Shown: in pieces, positions 22,565-33,478 of the stretch
Layout of the letters: each line of letters begins with the position of its first letter
Position numbering within the stretch: position 1 is the first letter of the stretch
Source of the DNA: Acanthopleura granulata
Taxonomy: Eukaryota; Mollusca; Polyplacophora; Chitonida; Chitonidae
Assembly (NCBI GenBank): GCA_016165875.1
Contig: JABBOT010000011.1
Span: forward strand, 15,393,808-15,457,807
Direction of reading: 5' to 3'
Length of the DNA: 64,000 bases
Notes under the pieces: model-generated
Database searches by the model: none
Seen by the model: only the letters and a program-made list of their open reading frames with translations
What the model was told of the DNA's origin: nothing
Program-made: the position numbers and the translations under genes

Positions 22565-24993
22565 GTAAGTACGACACATTTTAAAGCCTTTTTAAAGAAT
22601 TATCTGTCAAAGCGTTTTTCTTCGTGACCGTCCAGCTATCGGGGTTATAGTACTGCTGGTAACAACAACAACATAGTGTATTAGAGAATGCCTGGATACA
22701 TGCATTTGCGTACTGGTACGTTGTAGTTATGTGAACTGTCATGCCCGTTCCAAGTTAGGGACGTATAACTGTGATATTCGAGTGGAATGGCAAAGCGGAT
22801 TAGAAAGCAACACAAGATTCCATATTTGTGTTGATTTCAAGAAGAGGGATATTTTTCTTGTGATTTGTGCAGATAAAATCAACGCGAATAATGACAACTG
22901 TCAGTTTCTGATATAGCCCCAAGAGCCGGTTCTGCATAGCTGTTGCAATGCTGCATCAAGCACAGTTACCATGGTTACGTATCTATTCACTGTATGTAGT
23001 CGTGGTAGTTGGTGTATTTACAAAGATGGGGTTTATATTTACATGAAACTGTCCACATTCTTTGTCCACGCCAATTTTTTCCCACGATGAGTTGCTTTTA
23101 CCCACCCACAGTCACAGATTTGTTGGTGTCGTCATCTGCTTCTGCAAAGCACACAAACTGAGAGTTGTTCGTGAGATTAATTCTTTCGCGGGCTTTAACT
23201 ACTATCTAAAGCACTTTTTTTGAGTGGAATTTATGGATTATGATTATAGAAATGCTGCTAAATATGATTTGTTCGTGTGATTAAAGATGCAGGCTTCATA
23301 ATAAGTTATTCCTCTACATCCCATAGTTCTGCCAGAATGTTTCAAAAATATTGGTTGCAGAGATGGTTGAAAAAGATGAAGAATTATGATAACCATGCAT
23401 GTGGACACTGCAAACATCTGTGCTATGTACTTTCATGTATTAAAATGTGTCCCCTGTCCATTAACCCTCATCTCTACAGTGGCTCTCAAGAGTACAGTTA
23501 CACTATGATCTATCAGAATTATTTGTCAGTAATTGTAACCACAGGTGTAATGCCGTGCCTGTAATTTGAGAAGTGAAGTGTTAAGCTGAAAGTGCCTACT
23601 TCAAGCTTTTACTTCTGTTTTGAGTAGGAGTATCATTATCACACCTGTGGCACAAGACACAAGGAGTATGATTATCACACCTGTGGCACAAGGAGTATGA
23701 TTTGCATGCCCAGACTCACACTTCTGAGGCTCTTCATTATTTCAGGTATGTGTTATTAGCACACCTGGATTCTGTTTCAGGTGTTCGCTCAGTGTGCGAT
23801 TGTGATAAAACATTTCAACTGTGATAAAGCAGAAACAGTATTGAGCATTAAATGTGGACTGTTGAGTCGTCCCTGGTTCATTCTGCCAAATTGTTGTTAT
23901 CACTACATCATATTCGATTTGTCCCTGACAGATGTGGTTGAAGGATCAGACCTAGGACTGGCTGGCACATCATTACATCAAGCAAGCGTTTAAGGTACCA
24001 GCATGACAGAGTGTGTTAGCTTTTTCTGAGCGCTTTAGTTATCATGGCCACATACTGAACACCACAACAAACACCTCTTGGGACAAAGTGGTGTGACCAT
24101 GTTTTCAGAGTTATATAGTACTAGACAAAGTTCACTCGGGTCATACTACTCACAACATTGGAATGTTTTTAAAAAATGTCAGGGACTTGAAGGCTTGCCA
24201 CAATACATGTGAAAAAGTCTTTAATATAGATTAAAGCTTATCCTAATCCATCTAATTTTTAGGACAGGTAATTGAAGTGCTGAAAACTAAATATTACATA
24301 TCTCTCCGTGTTTTTTTTTGTTCTATTATCAATTTATGTATCGGTTTTTAATCATTAATGGATCGGAGTAATGGTATTTGCACTACAATAACCTAGATAC
24401 ACGTACTCGTCAGATAATTTCAAAATTAACACCTGTCCACATGCCCCAGGTGTGTTAGACTTCCTCAAGGCATCTGATTTAGCAGTCGTGACTGCCTCTA
24501 GGGCAAGTTGTCAAAGAAGTTAATTTTGAACTGTGCTTTTTCATTTTAAGTATTTATGAGTCCTGAAAGGAAAGTTTAATAGTATATATTGAACACATAA
24601 CTGTTTGATTTTAGAGCCTTGGTCATCTGTATGAAAGTATGACTCTAAGGCATTGTTAACAAATACCAAATTAAAATATAGCTGTCGTGGACAGCGATGC
24701 TGGGGTTCAAGTCAATAGGGGCTGTATGTGCATGTCTATATCGTTTCTTTCGTTACATCAGCACATATACAGTACATGTGAAGTCCTTTGCACTCCGAGA
24801 TTGTTAAGACTACTTCTGTAACAGTTTTCATTCACGTTACCTGCAGATATGGGGGGAAGTGCAATCTCTCGCAGTTTTGTCGCAAAATTCCGGGAAAATG
24901 TGCATCACAAGAAAGAAATAAGAGCGGATTCATGATCAGGACGTGCCTTCAGCAGTGGTATATTCATCCTAAACATGTACGCATTGTAGATGC

Positions 24994-25024
<31 letters not shown>

Positions 25025-26439
25025 AATGAATGTACAGTGTATTCATATCATATCAGATGTACATGAGCCAAATATGGTGAATCGTCCATATGTCAAATCT
25101 TGAAGTTCTAGCATTTTTTAAGATGGCTCAAAGATTTTCAGCACGCATACAGAACATGTATAACACTTCCACTGAGCGATCTTGAGCTTTACAGCTTTTA
25201 CCGTTTTCTGTCACGTCCCCTACAAATATGGGGGAAATTGCTCTTTTTTGCACGTTAATCGCAGTTTGTGACAAAAATATGCATCGTAGCTGCTGCAAAT
25301 AAATAAGATCAGATTCTTGGTCAGGACATCAAACTATGTCGAGTAGTATATGTAGAAGACTCAAATTCCAAATTTTTATTTTCAAATGACATCACTTTTG
25401 GTAAGGTTATTTGCTCAGACATTGCATTTTGTTTCCGACCAAATAATGCAGACGCAGCAGTTGTTAAATCACACCAGCCATTCTGGAAAAGAAAATGTTT
25501 AAAGGTTTTTATCAAAATCCAATATGACCGCCATATCATGTGATCAAAATTTTCCAAAAGTTTAGGTGCAAAACTTCAGGTCTGCAGCTAAAACATACTG
25601 AAGTTTCATAACCGTGTTACTTGCCATTTTCTCTAGAAATGCAGGGCAAAATTGTGGAGAATAATAATAATAATCTGAAAGAAAACAAAAAGGATTCAAG
25701 TCTGAATGGCTTGAACCCCTAATAATAATAATACGATCAAAAACAACAGGAATTCAATCCTGATTGGCTTGAACCCCTAATAACAAATAAATAACAAGTA
25801 ATTACAATTCTTTGAAGCAGCAGTTAGCAGTCAGTGAACTGTATGACTAGTCAAAGAATTGCTACGCGTTTTACATGTACCAATGTCACAACAGGAACTA
25901 GTTAATTTCGAAAGAAATCAATATGTAACATTAAATGTAATGTACCAGGTGTCTGAGAGTTACGACAAAGAAGACTGTTGTTCATAGATTAAGAGGATTA
26001 ACTGAGACTGTCTCTGTTGCCCTTGTTCAGACTCACAGTGACTTATTTTCATTGTGACGAGCAAACTGTATTGTTACAGATATTATGTATAAACAGTGCT
26101 CTCTGCTTGAGGGACAAGTTAGGATGGGGTTGGAGAGTTGACTAGTACGGAACTCTGAGTCCTGGTCACTCTCCATGTAACAGTTGTAATAAGTGAACCG
26201 TGGTTGACTACACGAGGCTTGGAGGGTTTCTGTTGTTCTGTTGTGATAACCGACATAAAGGACAATGACTGGACAACTTGGCGATTGGGTCATGACTGCA
26301 TAGAAGGAGAACTGAAGGCTTGATAGTGGTACATCTAAGGTGCATTAAAATTCAAGTAATATATATGCGCGTGTGTGTAAATATATATATATACTTTATT
26401 TGTATGTGGCAGTATCAGGAAAAAAACTAGTACATATAC
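22565..26439. other. Gene-poor stretch with minor repeats
   Basis: No supported exon. About three copies of a GGAGTATNATTATCACACC-type unit lie at 23626-23702. Diverged copies of an old repeat carrying an ATATGGGGG-like core lie at about 24800-24950 and 25150-25330. Two roughly 70-bp units ending GGCTTGAACCCCTAATAA lie at about 25660-25790. Confidence 0.45.
24996..25022. repeat. (AT)n microsatellite
   Basis: Uninterrupted alternating AT of about 27 bp. Confidence 0.95.
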
Positions 26440-26660
26440 TGTAAATAACGTAAAATTTTGACCCTGACTAAGTCACTCTTTTTGCCTAATTCTGGGAGTT
26501 CTATTGATCTTGGAATGGTGCTTTGATTTTTTGTTTTGGAATGATAATATACTGGAAAAAGGAATGTTGCTGCACCAAAAGTAATATGCCATTGCATTTA
26601 CTTGCGTCAAAAAATACCCTAGTTTTTCAGGCAAAATTTTAGGTTATTAATTACAGTACC
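26440..26660 (+). repeat. Interspersed repeat family D, copy 1
   Basis: Shares the ordered blocks AGTTCTATTGATCTTGG, then TACTGGAAAAAGGAATG, then CAGGCAAAATTTTAGGT with four other segments (28118, 31915, 34640, 43970). No ORF, no tRNA-like head and no terminal repeats are visible. Confidence 0.6.
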
Positions 26661-28117
26661 TGGTAATAGTGTGTCCATCTCTCATAGACAAGTAACTTAA
26701 TTTTCCCAAACAGCAGGAGCAAACAAAAGTCACATGTATCCTGCCTTACATGATGTGTGTTTCAGAATTCTGTTCATGGAAGTTTCTGAAACTTAGAGAT
26801 GGGCTACTTTGTTGGAGAAACCTCTTTGTTTTTAAAAGCAAGCTGAAATGATAAAAGGTTGAGATAGTGTGAATTGCTTTCTGAAATTTAAAACAAAAAA
26901 ATTGCAGTGTTTTAAAATTGATATTGTATGTTTCTGAGGAGAATATGTAAACAAATTTTTCTGTCCTCCCCTCTTCATCTGGTCACGCAAGAACACAACA
27001 CATCACCAATTGCTGACATGGTGTATTCACAAGTAACGCTGCCCTTTCAATTGCTCTCGACATCATCCAAGCACAATTGCCTTGTTTAATACTGGACATC
27101 ACATCGGCCTGATTCGACGTCATGGAATGAGTATTATCTTCAGGAATATTTTACGGACACAACCAAAGGGTTTGTGTATTAAGGAGTCTTCAGTTGTTGC
27201 GTACTCTTAAATCCGTTTGAAGCGTGGTGTTAGGTTCGTTTCATAGGATTTCCTTCTTATCATTTTAATATTTATACCCACTTTCTGTAGGAACTGGATT
27301 TGCACAGTGTCAGATTATTAGAACTGTCTAAACATATTTGTTTTTGTCTGCATTTTTTGTGTTTGTTTGAAAGAAGTATTCAGAGCTGTATGATGTTTAT
27401 GGCCAGATATGTACAGGTTGAGTATATTTCGAACAGACCAAAAAATATTACATTTCGCCATTCATGTGACACAGGGTGACTTCAATGTTTCACTCCCTCC
27501 AGTCATGTTAATTTTTTATTTTGTTTTCCCTGTCTTTGTTTTCTCTCGGCCTTTTTTTTTTTTATTTTTTATTTTGACCACTTATGTATTTGTTTTGTGC
27601 GCAGTGCAGTGTCCACCAAACATTTTTCTGTTTCATATCATTAGGACTACATGTATGTGTATGTATTCAGTTCTTTGTATGTATGATCTTCGGTGTGCAT
27701 GTATAGTAAAAACACGTTTTCTACTGTGTATGGTAAGAAAACTCCTGTCACAGCTGTGAGGTTGTATCCTTGAGAACTCACATTGTGTACTTTTTGTACC
27801 AAGAGTGGGAGTGGCGAGCACTGTCCACTTCATTACTGAATGCCATTTGTTTAATTGTTGGCCCATGTCATGCCCATTGACTGAAAAAAGCCACAGGCTG
27901 AAATGTTGTTTGCTGAAAAGCCCTGAATTTAGAGGATAAATATTTACAAAGTATATAGATATGTATGCAAGTATGTACATGTCAAATGGTAGTCCAAGCT
28001 TCACCGAATGAGGACAGAAAAATCCCAATTATCTGACCAGAACAATGTTTCTTTGGGATTTAGAAGCTGCGTTGGATCTTGTTACATGTACATGTATACA
28101 TATCATAGACCTGAAAT
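26661..28117. other. No gene seen
   Basis: Longest plus frame (27409-27759) is T-rich and low complexity with no splice or family support. Nothing recognised. Confidence 0.5.
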
Positions 28118-28310
28118 TTCAACTATGACAAAGATACTCATTATTCCTAATGCTGAGAATTCTGTTGGTCTTAAAACCAGTCTTTGGAATGTTCATGTAC
28201 ATATCCTTCTGGAAAAAAATATAAGTTTCAGCAAAAAAGAAGTATTTTATGGCCTTTGTTTGCCTGTGTTCCTCTATCTTTTTTAGCTGGAGAACTTTTA
28301 GGGTGAATAT
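28118..28310 (+). repeat. Interspersed repeat family D, copy 2
   Basis: Blocks GAGAATTCTGTTGGTCTTA, then CTGGAAAAAAATATAAGTTT, then AGAAGTATTTTATGGC, in the family order. Confidence 0.6.
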
Positions 28311-30450
28311 ATTACTTGTATGACAATGGCTTTTAGCATTAATTTGCATATGTATACATATATTTGATACCCCCTAATGGATGCAAAAATCTTTTATTAA
28401 GTAGACAGATTAGCGGATTGGAATGAAACAAAGTTACTTACGTATTTCCAATAAAAGAAAGGGGAGAATGCCTCCTTCAAATTCTAATATATTCTATTTT
28501 TCTTTCTTTTGATGTTTTTAAAAAGAGTACATATGCCTAAAAGTCTGAGACATAACAATACAGTGCATTAACATTGCGTGGAAAAAAAATGCATGGATAC
28601 ATGTATTTGTATAGAATATAACCGGATGGCTTCACTTCATAACCAGCCATTAGCAGTGCAATTAGGTTGAAATGGTGTGTCAAAAGGGTGTAAAAGACGC
28701 CTGCTCATCATGCGTGTAGCAAAACAGTTACAAGCTTTAACTACGTGTAAGCATATGAAGGTTTTATGTTGAACTGGAAGGGGTAATGTAGCTTGTTGTG
28801 TCTGCCTTGGGGGTTTTTGTGCAGCTGTTTGACATTAAAACAAAAGACAATTTTATACCAAATGTATATACATGTATGTATAAACATTGATTAAGTATGC
28901 TACCCAGAATTTAAAAAGCATACCTTTATGGTTATATTTTTATATAATTGAGATATTCAAAGTGAATAAAAATGTGCACATCTCTAAAATCGAAAGGGAT
29001 GTTACCAAGTTTATCCAATCAGATGAGAATGATTTCTTTAAGCAAACTGTGCAACTGTTTGTGCTGTGACTTCCTGTGAACCCTGTTTTTGCCTGTAAAC
29101 TGAGGAGACTAGGGTGCGAGTAAGGTGACGTCATATTTCAAGGCCTCGAAAGAATTCTCGAGTAAAAGTTGATTTACTTCTTCACCATGCAGGTGAAAAG
29201 AAAAGACAAGAAAAACGGCTGTGGCCAGTGAGGCCCTTTGTCCACTCCCTGTGGAAAAATTCTACAATCATGTTATTTGTTATTTTGCCTTTAAGACAAT
29301 GCAGGTATGTTTGTGAGGAATGTATTTTGCACCCATGTGTTTATGCCTTCCTAGTCATCAAACAAACACACCTTTTTTTGCTGAGTTTGGACTAAGCAAC
29401 AGCTCAGAATGTTACATTTTTAGCAGCAAAAGAAAAGTTCGTGAAATATTCCTTCTGCAGGTGTAACTTGCATTTTTTCCATTAAGATATGACCTACCCT
29501 GCCTTCCAGACAAACCTCCAAACACCTGTCTGACATGAGATCTAAGAATCAGACAAAATAAGTAACCTGGTAGTGGACGATGTCTCACATTAAATATGGT
29601 GACCCATGAAAAATGTCCTCCATTCCATTTTTGAAATCTGTAAAACATCTTTCTACCTGTAATGAAATAGCGAGTATTGTTTTGAAACAGAACGTTTTAT
29701 GAATTTCTTTTGGAGAGTTATAAATGTGAAGAATCTTACGTGTGAACTTTTCACAGTTGACAGCAGACGAGTACGCGCATGTGTTCAGATGGCATTGCAT
29801 ACTGTGTCATTGTGGAAAATATTGGCGCCACAAATGTTTTTATCCATCTCGTGTGTATCCCTCTCCTCTTTTAAGTGCCTGTCATGCTTGATTTGGTCTG
29901 ATGTGTGTCATCTTCTGTAAATTTCATAAACAATTTCTCTGATGACTTGTACATTTTGTTTTTTTTTTTAAAGTAAATCATTGATCGATGACATGTCTAT
30001 CCAACTGCAATAAATGCACGCCATTGATTGGTTACGTTCTGGGGTGTTTTCTTCACTTGCAAAACACTGCGGAACAGAAAAACTCTGGATGGCAGCACAC
30101 CTTTATTTTCTCTCAGAAATTTTTCATGTAGCTGACAACTGTCGAATTTGACAGGCCAAATGAATACCAGACAAGTCTGTTTCATTAACTGCACTCAGAT
30201 GATGTGATTTGTTTCTATTTCTGTTATGAACTCAGAAGTCTAGTGTAAGTTCTCTGTCAATTTGACAAATTCCATTTGATTCCTTTTCAACTAGTGATTA
30301 ATGTGTGCACTGTGCATTCATTTCATGGCCATTATTTATTGCTGCATATTTTTATCCTGTTGAGAAGAGATTTAGATATGAAATATCTGATGTGAGTAAT
30401 GATAACATACAATGAGCAATGAATTTGCACCATAAGCGCACACACACACT
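28311..30450. other. No gene seen
   Basis: AT-rich, without a supported exon, element or repeat. Confidence 0.5.
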
Positions 30451-30746
30451 CATAATTAAAAAAAAAACACACACACAAGGGATTTAATCTCCCTCAGTGC
30501 CAGATGGCACCATTTTTGTCTAATCCGCGTGAAAATGTACTTTAACAAATATACATGCAGAAAAAAAAAGAATTGAAAAACGAATCTTACTTAATGTACA
30601 TGTACATGATACTGTATGTCCTGCGAGCCGATTTTAATTAGTACCACAGGTATAACCAGTTTGTTGGAAAATTTATCTACATGTATTTGAATGATATTAC
30701 CAGGCATTCCCAGTGTTCAGCAAATGTTATTCACAGATCAGTAGCC

Positions 30747-30777
<31 letters not shown>

Positions 30778-31752
30778 ATATACATGTTTAAGTGCATGAC
30801 AGCAGTGGACACGTCTCCATTAGATAGAATGCATTACTGGTTAACCTTGCAAGCATAAAACTATAAGTTACACAATTGTAAACAAAATGCATATATGTCG
30901 AATATATCGTGGTGTTCTGTTTGTTCCATAATGACAGGATTTACTTCATATCCTTTTAGTATTTCTCCCCAGTTTCTGCCGTGGCCAGGGTGACACTTGA
31001 AGTAAGACTACTGATATATTTAAGATTTTACAAAGTCAGTGTTTTGTGAATCAATGCATGGTGTGCACTTTGGCCAAACAGTAGACCTCAGATCTACACT
31101 GACCACGTAGCGCAGCGTAATGACCCAGAAGTCTCCCACCAATGCTTTCGCTGTGAGTTCAAGTCCAGCTCATGATGGCTTCCTCTATGGCGGTATGTGG
31201 GAAGGTCTGCAAGCAACCTGTGGGTGGTTGTGGGTTTGGCCCGGGCTTTACCCAGTTTCCTCGTGCCATAATGCTGGCCGCCGTCGTGTGAGTGAAATAT
31301 TCTTGAGTACGGCCTAAAACACCAATCAAATAAATATGTAAATAAAAACACTGACTACGGGAACAAAAATCATTAATGAAAATCCTGTGTCTCCCACCTA
31401 GTTGGATGGCATATTGTGGACTGTACAGTCTACTGGCACATAAGTACACGTACATAATGTATACTGATCTGTGAATAACATTTGCTGAACACTGGGAATG
31501 CCTGGTAATATCATTCAAATACATGTAGATAAATTTTCCAACAAACTGGTTATACCTGTGGTACTAATTAAAATCGGCTCGCAGGACATACAGTATCATG
31601 TACATGTACATTAAGTAAGATTCGTTTTTCCCTTCTTTTTTTTTCTGCATGTGTATTTGTTAAAGTACATTTTCACGCGGATTAGACAAAAATGGTGCCA
31701 TCTGGCACTGAGGGAGATTAAATCCCATGTGTGTGTGTTTTTTTTAATTATG
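30451..31752. repeat. Large inverted repeat with about 290-bp arms
   Basis: The left arm (30451-30743) and right arm (31462-31752) are near-perfect reverse complements, from CATAATTAAAA at the outer edge to CACAGATCAGTA at the inner edge. The 718-bp spacer holds a (TA)n tract at 30749-30772 and a complete plus-strand SINE at 31093-31347. No coding frame is shared by the arms. It could be a foldback element or an inverted local duplication. Confidence 0.93.
31093..31347 (+). mobile_element. SINE family A, full length
   Basis: tRNA-like head with B-box GTGAGTTCAAGTCC, central TGGCTTCCTCTATGGCGG, TTACCCAGTTTCCTCGTG, then TGAGTGAAATATTCTTGAGT, CACCAATCAAATAAATA tail. It sits in the spacer of the large inverted repeat. 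Confidence 0.92.
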
Positions 31753-31914
31753 CCAGCTGTTAGTTGTTTGACCTTTTTTTTTTTTACATGTGGTTTCTTT
31801 TCACACAAAATATCAGTTGTAATCCAGATACACTTACGTGTGTTCATAAATCCAGGTTAAGAGTTCTGTAAGATTCAAACTTAAGGTAAATGATGTACAT
31901 GTAAACTTTGTACC

Positions 31915-32330
31915 AGGATTAAGTTGCACATTTTACCAGATTCTGAGAGTTGTGTTGATCTTAGAAACGTGTTTTGAGATCTGTTTTGAACATAGCATAA
32001 GCATTATTTACATGTACCACTGGAAACATATAAGTCTGAGCTCCAGAGTTAGTGTTATATAACAATTTTTTCGCTTGTCAATTTTTTCATACATGTATGC
32101 TGTAAATTATCAATTATAAAAATGAAGTGAAAAATGATTTCTTGGTGTCAACACAGGTATAAGCTTTATAAAATAATGAGAACTATTGCTCCAGACCCAA
32201 CGGTTCTCCTAGAAAATGTGGAACTGTATTGTTTTCAGCCAGGGTTGAAAGGGCTGAAGTATTAGGGTGTATGCATTTTTTTCAGGCAAAATTTTATGTA
32301 ATTTACTTTAAAATACAGTTTCCAGAACAT
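31915..32330 (+). repeat. Interspersed repeat family D, copy 3
   Basis: Begins ACCAGATTCTGAGAGTTGTG, then TTTTGAGATCTGTTTTGAA, then ACTGGAAACATATAAGTCTG. A later block near 32275 has TTTTCAGGCAAAATTTTATG. It is interrupted relative to the other copies. Confidence 0.5.
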
Positions 32331-32439
32331 TGTATGCTAAATTTCGATAAAGACAAAAGAGCTTCGGTATCTACTTGTATCATACATATAAGAGCTAATA
32401 TTCAGTAATCCACAAAATGCGATAACTACATGTAAAGCA

Positions 32440-32600
32440 CCCTAATTCTTCAAACTTTTCAACCACCACTACAACCAATATTTTGAAACATTCTGACAGA
32501 ACTATGGGGTGTAGAGAAATAATTTGCAATAATTTTTGTTATGAAGCTTGCATATTTAATCACACAAGCAAGTCATTATTAGCATCATTGTTGTAATGGT
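32440..32600 (+). repeat. Interspersed repeat family E, copy 1
   Basis: Shares AATATTTTGAAA-ATTCTGACAG, AACTATGGG-TGTA, AGAAATAATTTGCA and CAAG/AATCATTNTTAGC blocks with 43515-43700. No coding potential seen. Confidence 0.65.
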
Positions 32601-32735
32601 GGTATGTGTTAATGCATTAATTTGCTTCAGTGGTTCAAGATTTACAGTAATTAACTTTTCTCTTTTAAGGTCATAAAGATAGAATAAAGAAACTAAATCC
32701 GGCTTACATGGGAAGGTAATTTCAAGACTATAAAT

Positions 32736-32890
32736 AGGTAGCCAATGAGAAACCATCATTACAAGTAGGTAGCCAATGAGAAACCATTATTGCTAGTAGG
32801 TAGCCAATGAGAAACCATCATTACAAGTAGATAGCCAATGAGAAACCATTATTACAAGTAGATAGCCAATGAGAAACCATTATTACAAGT
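32736..32890 (+). promoter_or_regulatory. Five 31-bp tandem units, each with a CCAAT box
   Basis: The unit contains TAGCCAATGAGAAACCATNA followed by TTACAAGTAG. CCAAT occurs at 32742, 32773, 32804, 32835 and 32866, exactly 31 bp apart. Each is AGCCAATGAGA, which fits the NF-Y core RRCCAATSR. The array ends about 590 bp upstream of the transporter start codon. The tandem repeat is certain. Binding is an inference from motif and helical phasing. Confidence 0.6.
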
Positions 32891-33392
32891 ACTGGCATTT
32901 TGATTAGTTGGGTAAGTTGAGGAAAAATAATTACCCCCATTTTAGAAGTATATAGCTTGTCTTTATTCTCTTTATTTATGGTAGCTTCATACTTCGACAG
33001 AAAGGACAATAGTTTTGTAATTCTGTTTTATTAAATTATTGATGTTATTTTAAATTTGAAAAGACAATAAAAAAGAAACTAAATTTTTACCCCTCAGCCA
33101 CAGCCACCACCACCCCCCAACCCTCACCCCACCCATCCACCCTTTTTATTTACATTCTTTTCTCAGCAACCCAATAAATAAATAAAATTCAAAAACTATG
33201 CCCCTACTACAGCTCTGCATGGTGTTGTTTGTCTGTCAACAAACATACATGATTGTGTGAACTGAACCTGAATCAAGTTGTACCCGCTGGGAGGACTCAC
33301 AAGAGCACATGACCTAAGATGTTTTTCCTCATTCATTCATGTTGTTTGTCAATTTTTTTCCATAAATTGCGCATGTTAAAATTAAATTCCAG

Positions 33393-33420
33393 ACATGGAA
33401 AATCAGCCACCATGACATAG
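33393..33420 (+). promoter_or_regulatory. Two overlapping upstream ORFs before the transporter start codon
   Basis: An AAATTCCAG at 33384-33392 could be a splice acceptor for the 5' untranslated exon. Immediately after it, ATG at 33395 opens a six-codon frame (MENQPP) ending TGA at 33413, overlapped by ATG at 33412 ending TAG at 33418. Both stop before the main ATG at 33479. If included in the mRNA they would be expected to lower or regulate translation. Confidence 0.4.
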
Positions 33421-33478
33421 AAGAGAAGGTGAAGTGATCTGAGGCTTCTGTGCCTTGTAGAGGACAACATTATCCATC

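Noticed and set aside
27409..27759. 116-codon plus frame with hydrophobic stretches
   Set aside because: Low-complexity T-rich sequence (runs of TTT codons); no splice signals or family match.
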